Origin: Phycisphaerales bacterium UBA1926
Lineage (GTDB): Bacteria > Planctomycetota > Phycisphaerae > Phycisphaerales > UBA1924
Direction: 5' to 3'
Assembly: GCA_002337215.1 (NCBI GenBank)
Contig: DDFO01000004.1
Span: 6,077-30,298, forward strand
Length of the DNA stretch: 24,222 bases
Both the position numbers and the translations under genes were made by a program. Below the pieces are notes generated by a model. It saw nothing but the letters and a program-made list of their open reading frames with translations. It searched no databases and had not been told where the DNA came from. Below are positions 6,490 to 13,807 of the stretch, piece by piece. Numbering within the stretch: position 1 is the stretch's first letter; the number at the start of each line of letters is the position of its first letter.

Positions 6490-8175
6490 TCAGCCCGCCG
6501 GGTCGATCGGCGCATCGCCGGCCGGCGTGACACCCCGGATCGGCTCGATCGGGATGTCGTCCGTGCTCGGGGCCTCGGGCGCCCTGAGTCGGAGGGCCAT
6601 CGCCTGCGCCTGACGGCTGTAGTCAATGGACTCGCCAAGAATGCGAGCGGCCTCCTGATCGGCGTGGAACCCCATCGAGTTCTCGCTGGAGATGTAATCG
6701 AGCCGCCACATCGCCTTGCGCTGAAGGGCGTACACCGGGGCGAGCTGCTCATCGGTCGCACCGGAAGCCTTGGCTTCCATGATCGCATCGAGCATGTCTG
6801 TCATGGCGGCCGCGGAACGTTCCATGAGCGCCACGGTCCGACCCTGAATCGTTTCTACCTTCTCGCGGAGCGTGTTCTCGTTGTCGTTGTGGCACTGCTG
6901 GCAGGCGCTGTTGATGTTCTCCATCGGGCTCTGCACGTTGTGGCTGGAGACCTTCATCGCTCCGTCACGCTCGTACGGCATGTGGCAGTCGGCGCAGCTC
7001 ACGCCGCTGCGCGCATGAACCCCCTGGCTCCAGAGTTCGAACTCGGGATGCTGCACCTTGAGCACCTCGGCGCCGGTCTCGCCGTGCTTGTAATCGTAGA
7101 AATCGGTTCCGTCGGGAAACTGCTTGGCGTCCCAGTGAGCCTCGAGTTGCTCCATCTTGAGACCCTGCCCCCACGGGAACTCGAGCGTGTCCTTGTTTGC
7201 GCAGTAATACTCGACATGGCACTGGCCGCAGACGAACGACCGCATCTCCTGCCGCGTGGCGTCCTTGTTGGGGTCGTAAGGCTGGTAGCGAGCGCCACGG
7301 CGCCACTTCTCGATGCTCGGGAGATGCGGGGTCGGCTCATCGCTTTCAGCGAGCGCGGCGATGCCGAGCACAAAGCCGGGACGCGTCACACGGATCGCCA
7401 TCGTCTCCGGATCGTGGCAGTCGATGCACGACACCGGATGCGCCTCCCCGATCATCGCCGGGTGGTCGGCGGGAACCTCCTCGCCCGCGAACTCACCACT
7501 GAACCCACCCAGGGGCGCCTGGGGCACGACGGGCTCGTTCTCGCCCGGCGTGCCATCGGGCGACGACACGACCAACGCGAGCACCTCGTCGTAGGGCTTC
7601 CGGCTGACCTCCTGGAAACCGCGGATCACAGCCTCCATGTTGAAATCAGCGGCGAGCGCCTCATCGTCATGGGGCAGACCCATCGCCTTCAGGCCCTCGC
7701 GGCGGTACATGACCGTGTTGGATGCGTGGCAGTGGATGCACGCGCCGGCCTGCGACTTCTTGGTCACCCGCTCGGTCACCCCCTGGTCGTAGAGCATGTA
7801 CGCGTGGCCGCGAGCTTCCCGGTAATCGATGCTGAAGGCGTAGCCGGCATAGAGACGCTTGAGCCAGGGCTGCTGGTCGAGCTTGCTCGCCGGCATCGCG
7901 CTGCTGCCGCCGTAGAACTCATCGCCAGCCGTCGCTTTCCATCCGTCGAACTGGTGCGGCCAGTTGCGTCCCCAGGGCTCCGGATCAGTGCTGATCTCGT
8001 CAACCTCGGCGATGCGAACGAACGGCTGACGCGCGGCCTGCTTATGGCCGAACATGGTGATGAGCACCCACGTCACCAGAAGCGTGCCGACCACAGCAAC
8101 CACGAACACAAGCCCGAGCAGCATGACGCGTCCCGGGCGTTGGTTTCGAGCGGCCTTGGTTGGGTTGGTTGTCAT
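6490..8175 (-). CDS. nrfA: Ammonia-forming cytochrome c nitrite reductase NrfA, membrane-anchored, CXXCH-type active-site heme
   Basis: Catalyses six-electron reduction of nitrite to ammonium in the periplasm. The 561 residues (ATG 8175, GAGGTG 7 bases upstream) carry an N-terminal transmembrane anchor (about 17-41) and five heme motifs: CIHCH (146-150), CIDCH (250-254), CGQCH (316-320), CADCH (394-398) and CQQCH (425-429). Active-site elements are present: Arg122 in ARGHAYML, Glu322-Tyr323-Tyr324 after heme 3 and His387 in VHARSGVSCADCH. Classical NrfA binds its catalytic heme through CXXCK; here the first motif ends in His, as in a known subset of NrfA enzymes. An anchor and CXXCH set alone might suggest another multiheme protein, but VEYY, HPEFELW and the NrfH gene 46 bases upstream make NrfA firm. 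The 30-residue tail is rich in Pro, Ala and Asp. Confidence 0.95.
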   Translation of the reverse strand: MTTNPTKAARNQRPGRVMLLGLVFVVAVVGTLLVTWVLITMFGHKQAARQPFVRIAEVDEISTDPEPWGRNWPHQFDGWKATAGDEFYGGSSAMPASKLDQQPWLKRLYAGYAFSIDYREARGHAYMLYDQGVTERVTKKSQAGACIHCHASNTVMYRREGLKAMGLPHDDEALAADFNMEAVIRGFQEVSRKPYDEVLALVVSSPDGTPGENEPVVPQAPLGGFSGEFAGEEVPADHPAMIGEAHPVSCIDCHDPETMAIRVTRPGFVLGIAALAESDEPTPHLPSIEKWRRGARYQPYDPNKDATRQEMRSFVCGQCHVEYYCANKDTLEFPWGQGLKMEQLEAHWDAKQFPDGTDFYDYKHGETGAEVLKVQHPEFELWSQGVHARSGVSCADCHMPYERDGAMKVSSHNVQSPMENINSACQQCHNDNENTLREKVETIQGRTVALMERSAAAMTDMLDAIMEAKASGATDEQLAPVYALQRKAMWRLDYISSENSMGFHADQEAARILGESIDYSRQAQAMALRLRAPEAPSTDDIPIEPIRGVTPAGDAPIDPAG

Positions 8176-8221
8176 CGGTTTCACCTCTTCGTTCGGGCCG
8201 CGGCTCGCCGCCCGTCGTTCG

Positions 8222-8752
8222 TCAGTCCCGCTCCGAATATCCCGACTCGCGGCCCGCGTGCCCGACATCGCCGTGGCAATGCACACAGAACTGCATCTCC
8301 CCCGCAGGCTCCACGGGCAACATGTGATTGACATAGTCCCCGTGACAGTACAGACACGCGTTCTGCGTCACCTTGCGGTTCCGTTCCTTGATCTGGATCG
8401 GCTCGTGGAAATCACCCGTGGTGAACGCCAACGAGTGGAAGAACCCGTTGTCGCCCTTGGTGATCCACTTGCCCGCGAAGTCGTGCGGCAGGTGGCAATC
8501 GTTGCAGGTCGCGACACCGTGATGGCTCGACTTCGCCCACGCGTCGTAGTGCTCCTGCATCACGTGGCAGTTCGCGCAGGAGGCCGGGTTGTTGCTGAGG
8601 TAGGCCGTCCCGTCACCGTACCCGAAGGTGAACGCTCCCAGGCCGCCCAGGACGCCGAGAGAAAGCGCACAAAGCACAGACAAGGCGGTCAAGCCTCGCA
8701 GTTTGCTGGGCTTTTCCGTGTTCTCACAGGCCTTGGCTTGCATTCCGTCCAC
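8222..8752 (-). CDS. nrfH: Tetraheme quinol dehydrogenase NrfH (NapC/NirT family)
   Basis: A 176-residue protein with one N-terminal transmembrane helix (about 21-44) and four heme motifs: CANCH (59-63), CNDCH (83-87), CLYCH (133-137) and CVHCH (156-160). NrfH oxidises menaquinol in the membrane and passes electrons to NrfA, forming a stable NrfHA complex. I chose GTG 8752 because AAGGGG stands 6-7 bases upstream. ATG 8743 is possible. A GTG at 8794 would make the N-terminus run through the palindrome at 8783-8796 and give an implausible extension (DQLCYYPVPKG). The CcsBA stop lies 49 bases upstream and nrfA follows after 46 bases, so the order ccsBA-nrfH-nrfA is one transcription unit, perhaps with an extra internal promoter. 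Confidence 0.94.
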   Translation of the reverse strand: MDGMQAKACENTEKPSKLRGLTALSVLCALSLGVLGGLGAFTFGYGDGTAYLSNNPASCANCHVMQEHYDAWAKSSHHGVATCNDCHLPHDFAGKWITKGDNGFFHSLAFTTGDFHEPIQIKERNRKVTQNACLYCHGDYVNHMLPVEPAGEMQFCVHCHGDVGHAGRESGYSERD

Positions 8753-8782
8753 GAGTGACCCCTTTGGTACGGGATAGTAGCA

Positions 8783-8796
8783 AAGTTGATCCACTT
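8783..8796 (-). promoter_or_regulatory. Candidate Rrf2 operator between ccsBA and nrfH
   Basis: On the minus strand the site reads AAGTGGATCAACTT, a 14-bp palindrome with one mismatched pair and the GTGGAT core shared with the nos and rrf2 sites. It sits in the 49-base gap before the preferred nrfH start. TACTAT about 9 bases further downstream could be a -10 element, but no good -35 is seen, so a promoter here is only suggested. Confidence 0.5.
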
Positions 8797-8801
8797 GTAT
8801 C

Positions 8802-11708
8802 CTATTCAGGTGGCGATGCCGCAGTTTTCCTGCCGGGAAGCGCGGCGAGCGCCATCAGCAGGATCTGCGAGGCAACGAACACCGCGAGCCACATCATCGC
8901 CGAATCCATAAACCCGTACGCGTGCAGCCCGACGCCGAGCATGTTGGTACCGAACCAACTCCAGACCGTCACGATGTTCCCAGCGACCGCGAGCACCGCG
9001 ATCCCGCGGGCCCGGATCATGCCGCCCCAGCGCGCGTGCAGAATGATCGCGTTGATCAGCACGACCAGGGACGCGCCGTTCTCCTTCGGGTCCCACCCCC
9101 AGAAGCGGCCCCACGACTGATCGGCCCAGATCCCACCGAGCACCGTACCGACGAAGCTGAGCAGCAGCGCGAAACAGACCACGCCGTAGACCATCCGGAT
9201 CATCGCCCGCTCGCGCTCGGGCGTGAACGACGCCATGAACGCCCGGGCCACCAGGTAGACCGACGCGATCGCCCCCGCGAGGAACGTCGCCGAGTACCCC
9301 AGCGTGATGGTGACGACATGCGTGGCGAGCCAGAAGTTGCTGTCGAGCACGGCCTGCATCATCTGCATCGTGTCGCCGTCATTGCCAAGGTTGTGCGCGA
9401 TCACGAGCGTCCCGGCCCCGATCGTCGCCGAGCCCAGGACCGCGACACCGAGCGGGAAGAGCCGCTCCATGAAGACGCCCGCGAGCGCTGCCGCCCAACC
9501 GACGAACACCGCAGATGAATAGAGGTTGGTCACCGGTGGGCGGTCGGTCAGGTAGATCCGAAGCCCGATCGCCAGCGTGTGCACGACCACCGCCGCGATC
9601 AGTAACGCCAGCGAGCCGACACGCAAACGCTCGGCCCAGACCCCGGTTGCCGAGTCCACCCCGTGCCGCGACCGAAGCAGGAACGAGAAGCACACACCGA
9701 GGAACGCGAGCACATAGACCGCGATGGTCCCACTGAAGAGCGACGCCCGGTTGAACAGCACCTCGAGCCGCGCCCGGCGCATCACCCCAGGCATCGAGGC
9801 GTCGAGCAACTCCGTGTACGACGCGAGCGACGAGTTGAACGTCTCCGCATCGCCCGCGCTCGCCGCCGTCATCATCGTCGCCAGGAACACCACGCTCGGG
9901 TGCGGCGTGTCCGATACACGGTCATCGAGGAATGCCTCATGGAAAGCCCGCCATTCCCCTTCCGGCGAGATCGGTGGGATCATGAAAGGCTCTCGCATCT
10001 GCGCGTGCGAGAGCACCGTGTTCACCCGCCGGTGCAGTTCGAGGACCGCACGCTGAAACTGGTCCCGCTCGCGGGTTTCGATCGCCGCCGCCATCTGCGC
10101 CTGCTCGGCGATCTCGTTCCACCTGGGCTCGATCACCGAGAGCGGGATCCGCCCGCCGTCCTCGGGCGCGAGATCGAGCATTGCGAGCAGGTCGGGGTGA
10201 TCGACGCGCAAGGTCGGAAGACCCGTCACGCGGGCCGGGTTGGTCACAAGGTCAAGAAGGTACCGCGTCGCGGACACCTCACCCACATCGGTACGGACCT
10301 GCTGCCGTCCGCCCGACACCATCAGCATCGAACGCGCCGCCGTGTCCAACGGCTTGATCCTCCCCCCAGCCGAAACCGGGAGCTCGGAGAACGATCGAAG
10401 GTCGAAGTCGGTCTGCGACGCCGGTCGCATCAGCGCACCGCACGCGACCACGATCCCGAGCACGCCGACCGCCCAGGGCCACACGCGCCGCACCGAAGTT
10501 GCTTCGCCGGATGCATTCTCCGGGGGTGTGCCCGCGGTGACGGGCCCGTGCTTTGACCGCCGCCGCAGGAACCCGATGAGCGTCTGCCCGAAGTGCCACA
10601 TCATGCCGCCGCCGACGAGCACGCACGCGACGTACGGCAGCAGCCAACCCGGATTCCGCACGACCTGGAGCACCGTGCCGCTCCCGTCCGGCTTGTACGA
10701 CGACTGGTAGAACGTCATGCCCGCGTACCGCAGCGGGTTGTTCATCCAGATCCTCACATCGCGGTCGGTCCCACGCGCAGCGTCCACGAGCCTGACATCG
10801 CTGGAGAAGTTCCTCGCGATGGTGGTGCCGGTAAAGCGATCGTGCCGGAAGTCGAGCAGGTGCAGGGTGAAGGGCAGGTACGTCCGTGCGTGCCGGAGGG
10901 CCAGGCCGTACACCGCGTCGCCGGCGTCGACGAGTTGCGGGTCGAGAAGCGCCGCGGAGATCATCCAGGTTCCGAGCTCGCGCTCGCTGTCGATCAGTGT
11001 CACGTACGCCGCCGGCGTGTCCGCCATCCCGCCCTCGACGCCAGTGACCCGCGGCCTCTCCTCGGCCCGTGCTTCGAGGCCGATCCCCGCCGTCGCATCG
11101 GACTCGCCGTGCGCATGAAAAAGGCCCGCGTTGGCCATCCACCGGTCGACGCGCACCGCGAACGGCAACCGATCATCGACGATCGGCGTGCCCGACCGAG
11201 CCGCCTCCGCAAGCATCCACCCCGGCACCGTGATCACCCGGTCGCGGTCGGGATCGCTCTGGTCGATGACCGCCAGCTCCGACTCGCGGATGTCCACGAT
11301 GTACGAACTACTCGATCCCTCGTCGATCGACATCAGGCCCTCGTCGGCCATGAACCCGGTGACGAACTCGCCGGCCAGCAGCACGATCAGCCCGGCGTGC
11401 AGCACGAGCACGCCGACCCGCTTGCGCGTCGCCTTGAATCGGACGGCGTGCGCCGCGAGCAGGTTCACGATCATCAACGCCGCGATCGTCAGCCCGCCCG
11501 GAATCGGCACACGGAGACCCGCGTCATCAATCGGGACAAAGAGCCCGGGGTCGGCCATCGCGATCCACGACCGGAAATACGCATCGACCGCCTGCCAGAC
11601 TCCAAGCCTCGTCTGCGCGATCGTGCCGACGAAGATCAGCACCATCGCGAGGGCCAGCAGCAGGACGGTCAGCCTCAGCGACGCAAGCAATCGGACGCAT
11701 CGCCGCAT
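8802..11708 (-). CDS. ccsBA: CcsBA (ResB-ResC fusion), cytochrome c heme lyase of maturation system II
   Basis: A 968-residue polytopic membrane protein that exports heme and attaches it to CXXCH motifs outside the cytoplasmic membrane. The N-terminal part (to about 370) is ResB/CcsB-like: transmembrane helices, then a large periplasmic domain (IDEGSSSSYIVD, MNNPLRYAGMTFYQSSYKPDG), then another helix. A middle periplasmic segment follows (FSELPVSAGGRIKPLDTAARSML). The C-terminal part (from about 660) is ResC/CcsA-like with PPVTNLYSSAVFVGW, the external-histidine contexts VIAHNLGND and GVGLHAYGF, and the tryptophan-rich WWD motif WGRFWGWDPKE (about 866-876). ATG 11708 overlaps the upstream lipoprotein stop by one base (TGATG), implying translational coupling. 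Its place upstream of nrfHA recalls NrfI, the CcsBA protein of Wolinella nrf operons. With at least eleven c-type hemes encoded nearby, the need for it is plain. Confidence 0.95.
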   Translation of the reverse strand: MRRCVRLLASLRLTVLLLALAMVLIFVGTIAQTRLGVWQAVDAYFRSWIAMADPGLFVPIDDAGLRVPIPGGLTIAALMIVNLLAAHAVRFKATRKRVGVLVLHAGLIVLLAGEFVTGFMADEGLMSIDEGSSSSYIVDIRESELAVIDQSDPDRDRVITVPGWMLAEAARSGTPIVDDRLPFAVRVDRWMANAGLFHAHGESDATAGIGLEARAEERPRVTGVEGGMADTPAAYVTLIDSERELGTWMISAALLDPQLVDAGDAVYGLALRHARTYLPFTLHLLDFRHDRFTGTTIARNFSSDVRLVDAARGTDRDVRIWMNNPLRYAGMTFYQSSYKPDGSGTVLQVVRNPGWLLPYVACVLVGGGMMWHFGQTLIGFLRRRSKHGPVTAGTPPENASGEATSVRRVWPWAVGVLGIVVACGALMRPASQTDFDLRSFSELPVSAGGRIKPLDTAARSMLMVSGGRQQVRTDVGEVSATRYLLDLVTNPARVTGLPTLRVDHPDLLAMLDLAPEDGGRIPLSVIEPRWNEIAEQAQMAAAIETRERDQFQRAVLELHRRVNTVLSHAQMREPFMIPPISPEGEWRAFHEAFLDDRVSDTPHPSVVFLATMMTAASAGDAETFNSSLASYTELLDASMPGVMRRARLEVLFNRASLFSGTIAVYVLAFLGVCFSFLLRSRHGVDSATGVWAERLRVGSLALLIAAVVVHTLAIGLRIYLTDRPPVTNLYSSAVFVGWAAALAGVFMERLFPLGVAVLGSATIGAGTLVIAHNLGNDGDTMQMMQAVLDSNFWLATHVVTITLGYSATFLAGAIASVYLVARAFMASFTPERERAMIRMVYGVVCFALLLSFVGTVLGGIWADQSWGRFWGWDPKENGASLVVLINAIILHARWGGMIRARGIAVLAVAGNIVTVWSWFGTNMLGVGLHAYGFMDSAMMWLAVFVASQILLMALAALPGRKTAASPPE

Positions 11709-12364
11709 CAGTCATCACCTTCGTTGTCGAGGCCCGCGATCGAGCGGGCCATCCCGAACAGATCCGCCTGGATCCGATCGGCCTCATCGGACTCCCCGAC
11801 CGTGGCGCGCACGAACCACATCTGATCGATGGACGCGTCGTAGACCCCCGCCGCGAGCATCACACCCGTGGGCGCCTCGATCCGTGTCTGATACCCGTCG
11901 TACCCCGGTGCCGAGAACCGGACAAGCGTCTCATCCAGCTCGCCCGCACCGATCGGTGGCAACCCCATCTGCCCGCGCCAGCGATTGACGTTGGCGAGAT
12001 CACCGCCAACACGGCCCGCAAACCGACTCACCGCAACCTCCACCGGCCCCGCCGGCACCGGTACGGTGTAGGTCGCAAGCCGCATCGGCCGCTGTTCAGG
12101 GGCCTCAACCCAACCGGCGGGCACGACCCAGGGCCGACCGCTCCGCGCCACACCGGCGGTGGTCTCACCCGGCGCACTCGGCACCGAGTCGACGTCCGGC
12201 ATCCTCTCGACACCCTTGGCGACGGCGTGCTCTTCAACCCCGTCGCGATCGCACCCCGTTGCTGCGACGAGACAGCAGATCACCACCAACACAGCGCCCG
12301 ACGAGGCGGTACCGCCGCGGTTGCATCCAAATTCATCGAGAAGCCGGCCAAGGGTTCGACTCAT
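11708..12364 (-). CDS. Lipoprotein of unknown function coupled to ccsBA
   Basis: A 218-residue protein with a hydrophobic stretch ending in the lipobox LVAATGC (Cys38), so probably a lipid-anchored periplasmic protein. The mature part begins with an acidic, Pro/Ser-rich linker. It continues with a globular region carrying WVVPAGWVEAPEQRPMRLATY, GGDLANVNRWRGQMGLPPI and a Gly/Ala-rich segment, a domain I cannot name. Translational coupling to ccsBA (shared TGATG) and the first position in the nrf unit suggest a role in cytochrome c maturation or assembly; that is inference. Start ATG 12364 lacks a clear Shine-Dalgarno site, and a GTG at 12373 would add only three residues. The long 24-residue stretch before the hydrophobic core leaves a more internal start possible. 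Confidence 0.7.
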   Translation of the reverse strand: MSRTLGRLLDEFGCNRGGTASSGAVLVVICCLVAATGCDRDGVEEHAVAKGVERMPDVDSVPSAPGETTAGVARSGRPWVVPAGWVEAPEQRPMRLATYTVPVPAGPVEVAVSRFAGRVGGDLANVNRWRGQMGLPPIGAGELDETLVRFSAPGYDGYQTRIEAPTGVMLAAGVYDASIDQMWFVRATVGESDEADRIQADLFGMARSIAGLDNEGDD

Positions 12365-12373
12365 AGTGTACAA

Positions 12374-12386
12374 GCATATCCACTAA
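12374..12386 (-). promoter_or_regulatory. Weak GTGGAT site upstream of the lipoprotein-ccsBA operon
   Basis: On the minus strand TTAGTGGATATGC shares the GTGGAT half-site of the nos, rrf2 and nrfH operator candidates, but its second half is not palindromic. It sits 10-22 bases before the lipoprotein start. If transcription starts from the weak promoter at 12399-12427, the site is just downstream of the start, as at nos. Confidence 0.3.
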
Positions 12387-12398
12387 TCCGAACGGCTT

Positions 12399-12427
12399 CT
12401 CAGAAAGCGTTCTTCAAGAACAGTCAA
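12399..12427 (-). promoter_or_regulatory. Possible promoter of the lipoprotein-ccsBA-nrf operon with an internal dyad
   Basis: On the minus strand TTGACT (12427-12422) is followed after 17 bases by TCTGAG (12404-12399), a good -35 with a poor -10. The spacer contains the perfect odd palindrome GTTCTT-C-AAGAAC (12409-12421, one central base) directly beside the -35. A poor -10 with a dyad next to the -35 fits an activator- or repressor-controlled promoter, but neither the promoter nor the binding protein is proven. Confidence 0.35.
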
Positions 12428-12474
12428 AGCGAGCCCAGACAGCCCACGCATCGCGCAGCGGGTCGCAAGACCAG

Positions 12475-12867
12475 TCACAGACAGTCAGTTCGCGTGGTGC
12501 GCGCCCTCCACGGATCGGAGGCCGCGCTGGCAGCCAACCAGCCCTCGCCGGCGAGCCGAGCGGCGTCTGGCAATTTGACGACGCTCAAGAGGGGGGATCC
12601 CGTGCCACGCCGAATCGTGGTCAGCCCCCGCGCCGCCAGGAGCTCATTGGTCAGCGACCAGAGCTCATCACCCTCGAGTCCCTCCGCGAGACGGAGCGTG
12701 GCGTTGCCCCGCAGCAGCGACGCGTCGTACTCGATCGAGACCCCGGCGAGTTCAGCAGAGAGATCGACAAGCCGCGCGATCGCGATGTCGCCATCTGGAA
12801 GCACAGCAACCTCTCGCGGTTGCAATAACAACGCAAACAGAACCGATAAAAACCATACACCTGTCAT
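12475..12867 (-). CDS. Short secretin/TonB-type N-terminal (STN/N0-like) domain protein, possibly truncated
   Basis: A 130-residue product with a signal peptide (TGVWFLSVLFALLLQ) and then DGDIAIARLVDLSAELAGVSIEYDASLLRGNATLRL and GLEGDELWSLTNELLAARGL. This alpha-beta pattern matches the STN or N0-type domains at the front of secretins (GspD, PilQ) and TonB receptors. No ring or barrel domain follows, and the last 30 residues (SAASDPWRARTTRTDCL) look uncharacteristic. The gene may be a 3'-truncated piece of a longer secretin-like gene. ATG 12867 is preferred because it starts the signal peptide, but no Shine-Dalgarno site is visible. The frame is open back to 12969 through AT-rich sequence that does not look like the same protein. 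It lies at the edge of the Rhs remnant patch. Confidence 0.55.
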   Translation of the reverse strand: MTGVWFLSVLFALLLQPREVAVLPDGDIAIARLVDLSAELAGVSIEYDASLLRGNATLRLAEGLEGDELWSLTNELLAARGLTTIRRGTGSPLLSVVKLPDAARLAGEGWLAASAASDPWRARTTRTDCL

Positions 12868-12908
12868 CAGAAAAGAAAACCACGGCCTGCAACACACGAT
12901 GCACGCAT

Positions 12909-13232
12909 TTATTGAACATGAATACGAGACGATCTTGTAATTCCCATGAGCAACAGTTCTGAGCACCAATGCGCATCCGGCAGTCCCCCGATGTAGGCAA
13001 GCCCGCCCGTGTACCCGTTCGTCGACTGCGGCGCGTCCGAGATCCCCGGCATCTCGTCGACATCCAGCAGCCGCCCGAACGGCGACCAGTTGTATTGCTC
13101 GACGACCTCGCCCTCATCGGTCGTGAAGCCGCGCGCCGTGCCGTTCGTCGCGTTCTGCAACGGATTCGTGATCCGGTCAAACCAGTCCATCACCGCGTAC
13201 AGCTCGTCGACACGAGCGCCGGCGTGGGCCGA
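12909..13232 (-). pseudogene. Rhs/YD-repeat core fragment (remnant)
   Basis: An open stretch bounded upstream by TAA near 13233 encodes RVDELYAVMDWFDRITNPLQ, TARGFTTDEGEVVEQYNWSP, FGRLLDVDEMPG and NGYTGG. This is the end of an Rhs core: the ExVxxYxxxPFGR unit followed by a YTGG/FTGR-like element. Normally this leads into RARYYDP and a toxin domain, but here it collapses into GGLPDAHWCSELLL and stops, and no long YD-repeat shell precedes it. It is therefore a displaced scrap of a polymorphic toxin gene. Fragments like this commonly sit downstream of immunity genes in Rhs loci, where they act as recombination donors. GTG 13193 or ATG 13190 could start a short peptide, but function is doubtful. 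Confidence 0.65.
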
Positions 13233-13319
13233 GGCTTATCGGTTATCTACAGCGTCCGGCCGTCCTTAAGCGCCAGCCGGATCAGTTCGCCCGTCTCGCG
13301 GACGATCAGCTTCTAGATA

Positions 13320-13805
13320 TTATCCGCAACGATCTAGGTCATACCCGAGCGCCTCACCGATATCTATGTCTATAGATTGATAACTTGACAAGGCGAGCAT
13401 TTCATAGTAAAGGCCGGATTCGGGCGGGTTAAGGACTGGCCGATTGAATTCATCGACCACACCCGTTGGGCTATTAAAACCCCGAAAAAAATGCGATGGA
13501 TAGCGATCGCGATTCGAAACTGGTTCGTTCTTTATCGTCTTAAAGTATCCTTTCGACCAAGGCAAGCGATTAATGACCGTCGGCCTAATCAAAAATTTTC
13601 CGAGCTCTAACTCTGGCATGATCGATTGCGTATCAGACGGCACATTGTATATATATATAAGAAAGTTTTCGCCGCCATACTCACTGATCTTGGCTTTTTC
13701 GCTGATTACTCTTCCAAAGTAATATGAATGATCGACTGGCTTAAGACTAAAATAGTCTCCAGTGGTGACACGCTTTTTTGATGGAGTTTGAAGTTCAAGT
13801 ATCAT
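13320..13805 (-). CDS. Immunity protein, Imm26-like
   Basis: A 161-residue soluble protein starting at ATG 13805, two bases after the stop of a toxin-tail remnant. The N-terminal segment KRVTTGDYFSLKPVDHSYYFGRVI fits the Imm26 pattern (a GD-x-F opening strand followed by a GRV strand), a small beta-rich family found beside polymorphic toxins. Later features are YIYNVPSD, FLIRPTVINRLPWSKGYF and many aromatic and acidic residues. Base composition is much more AT-rich than in the flanking genes, with runs such as tatatatataa, a sign of transfer. Order (toxin tail, immunity gene, Rhs core scrap) is that of an Rhs locus. A GTG at 13859 would add 18 Gly-rich residues that merely read the toxin tail in another frame, so I reject it. 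The Imm26 assignment rests on motif recall and context. Confidence 0.65.
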   Translation of the reverse strand: MILELQTPSKKRVTTGDYFSLKPVDHSYYFGRVISEKAKISEYGGENFLIYIYNVPSDTQSIMPELELGKFLIRPTVINRLPWSKGYFKTIKNEPVSNRDRYPSHFFRGFNSPTGVVDEFNRPVLNPPESGLYYEMLALSSYQSIDIDIGEALGYDLDRCG

Positions 13806-13807
13806 GT

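Noticed and set aside
4656..8331. Long plus-strand frames opposite the Rrf2, barrel and NrfA genes
   Set aside because: The minus-strand genes carry full family motifs, including five hemes in NrfA. The plus frames are compositional shadows without motifs.
12969..13316. Plus-strand frames of about 115 and 86 codons over the Rhs fragment
   Set aside because: The minus strand shows a recognisable Rhs core sequence; the plus frames have no motif and no ribosome site.
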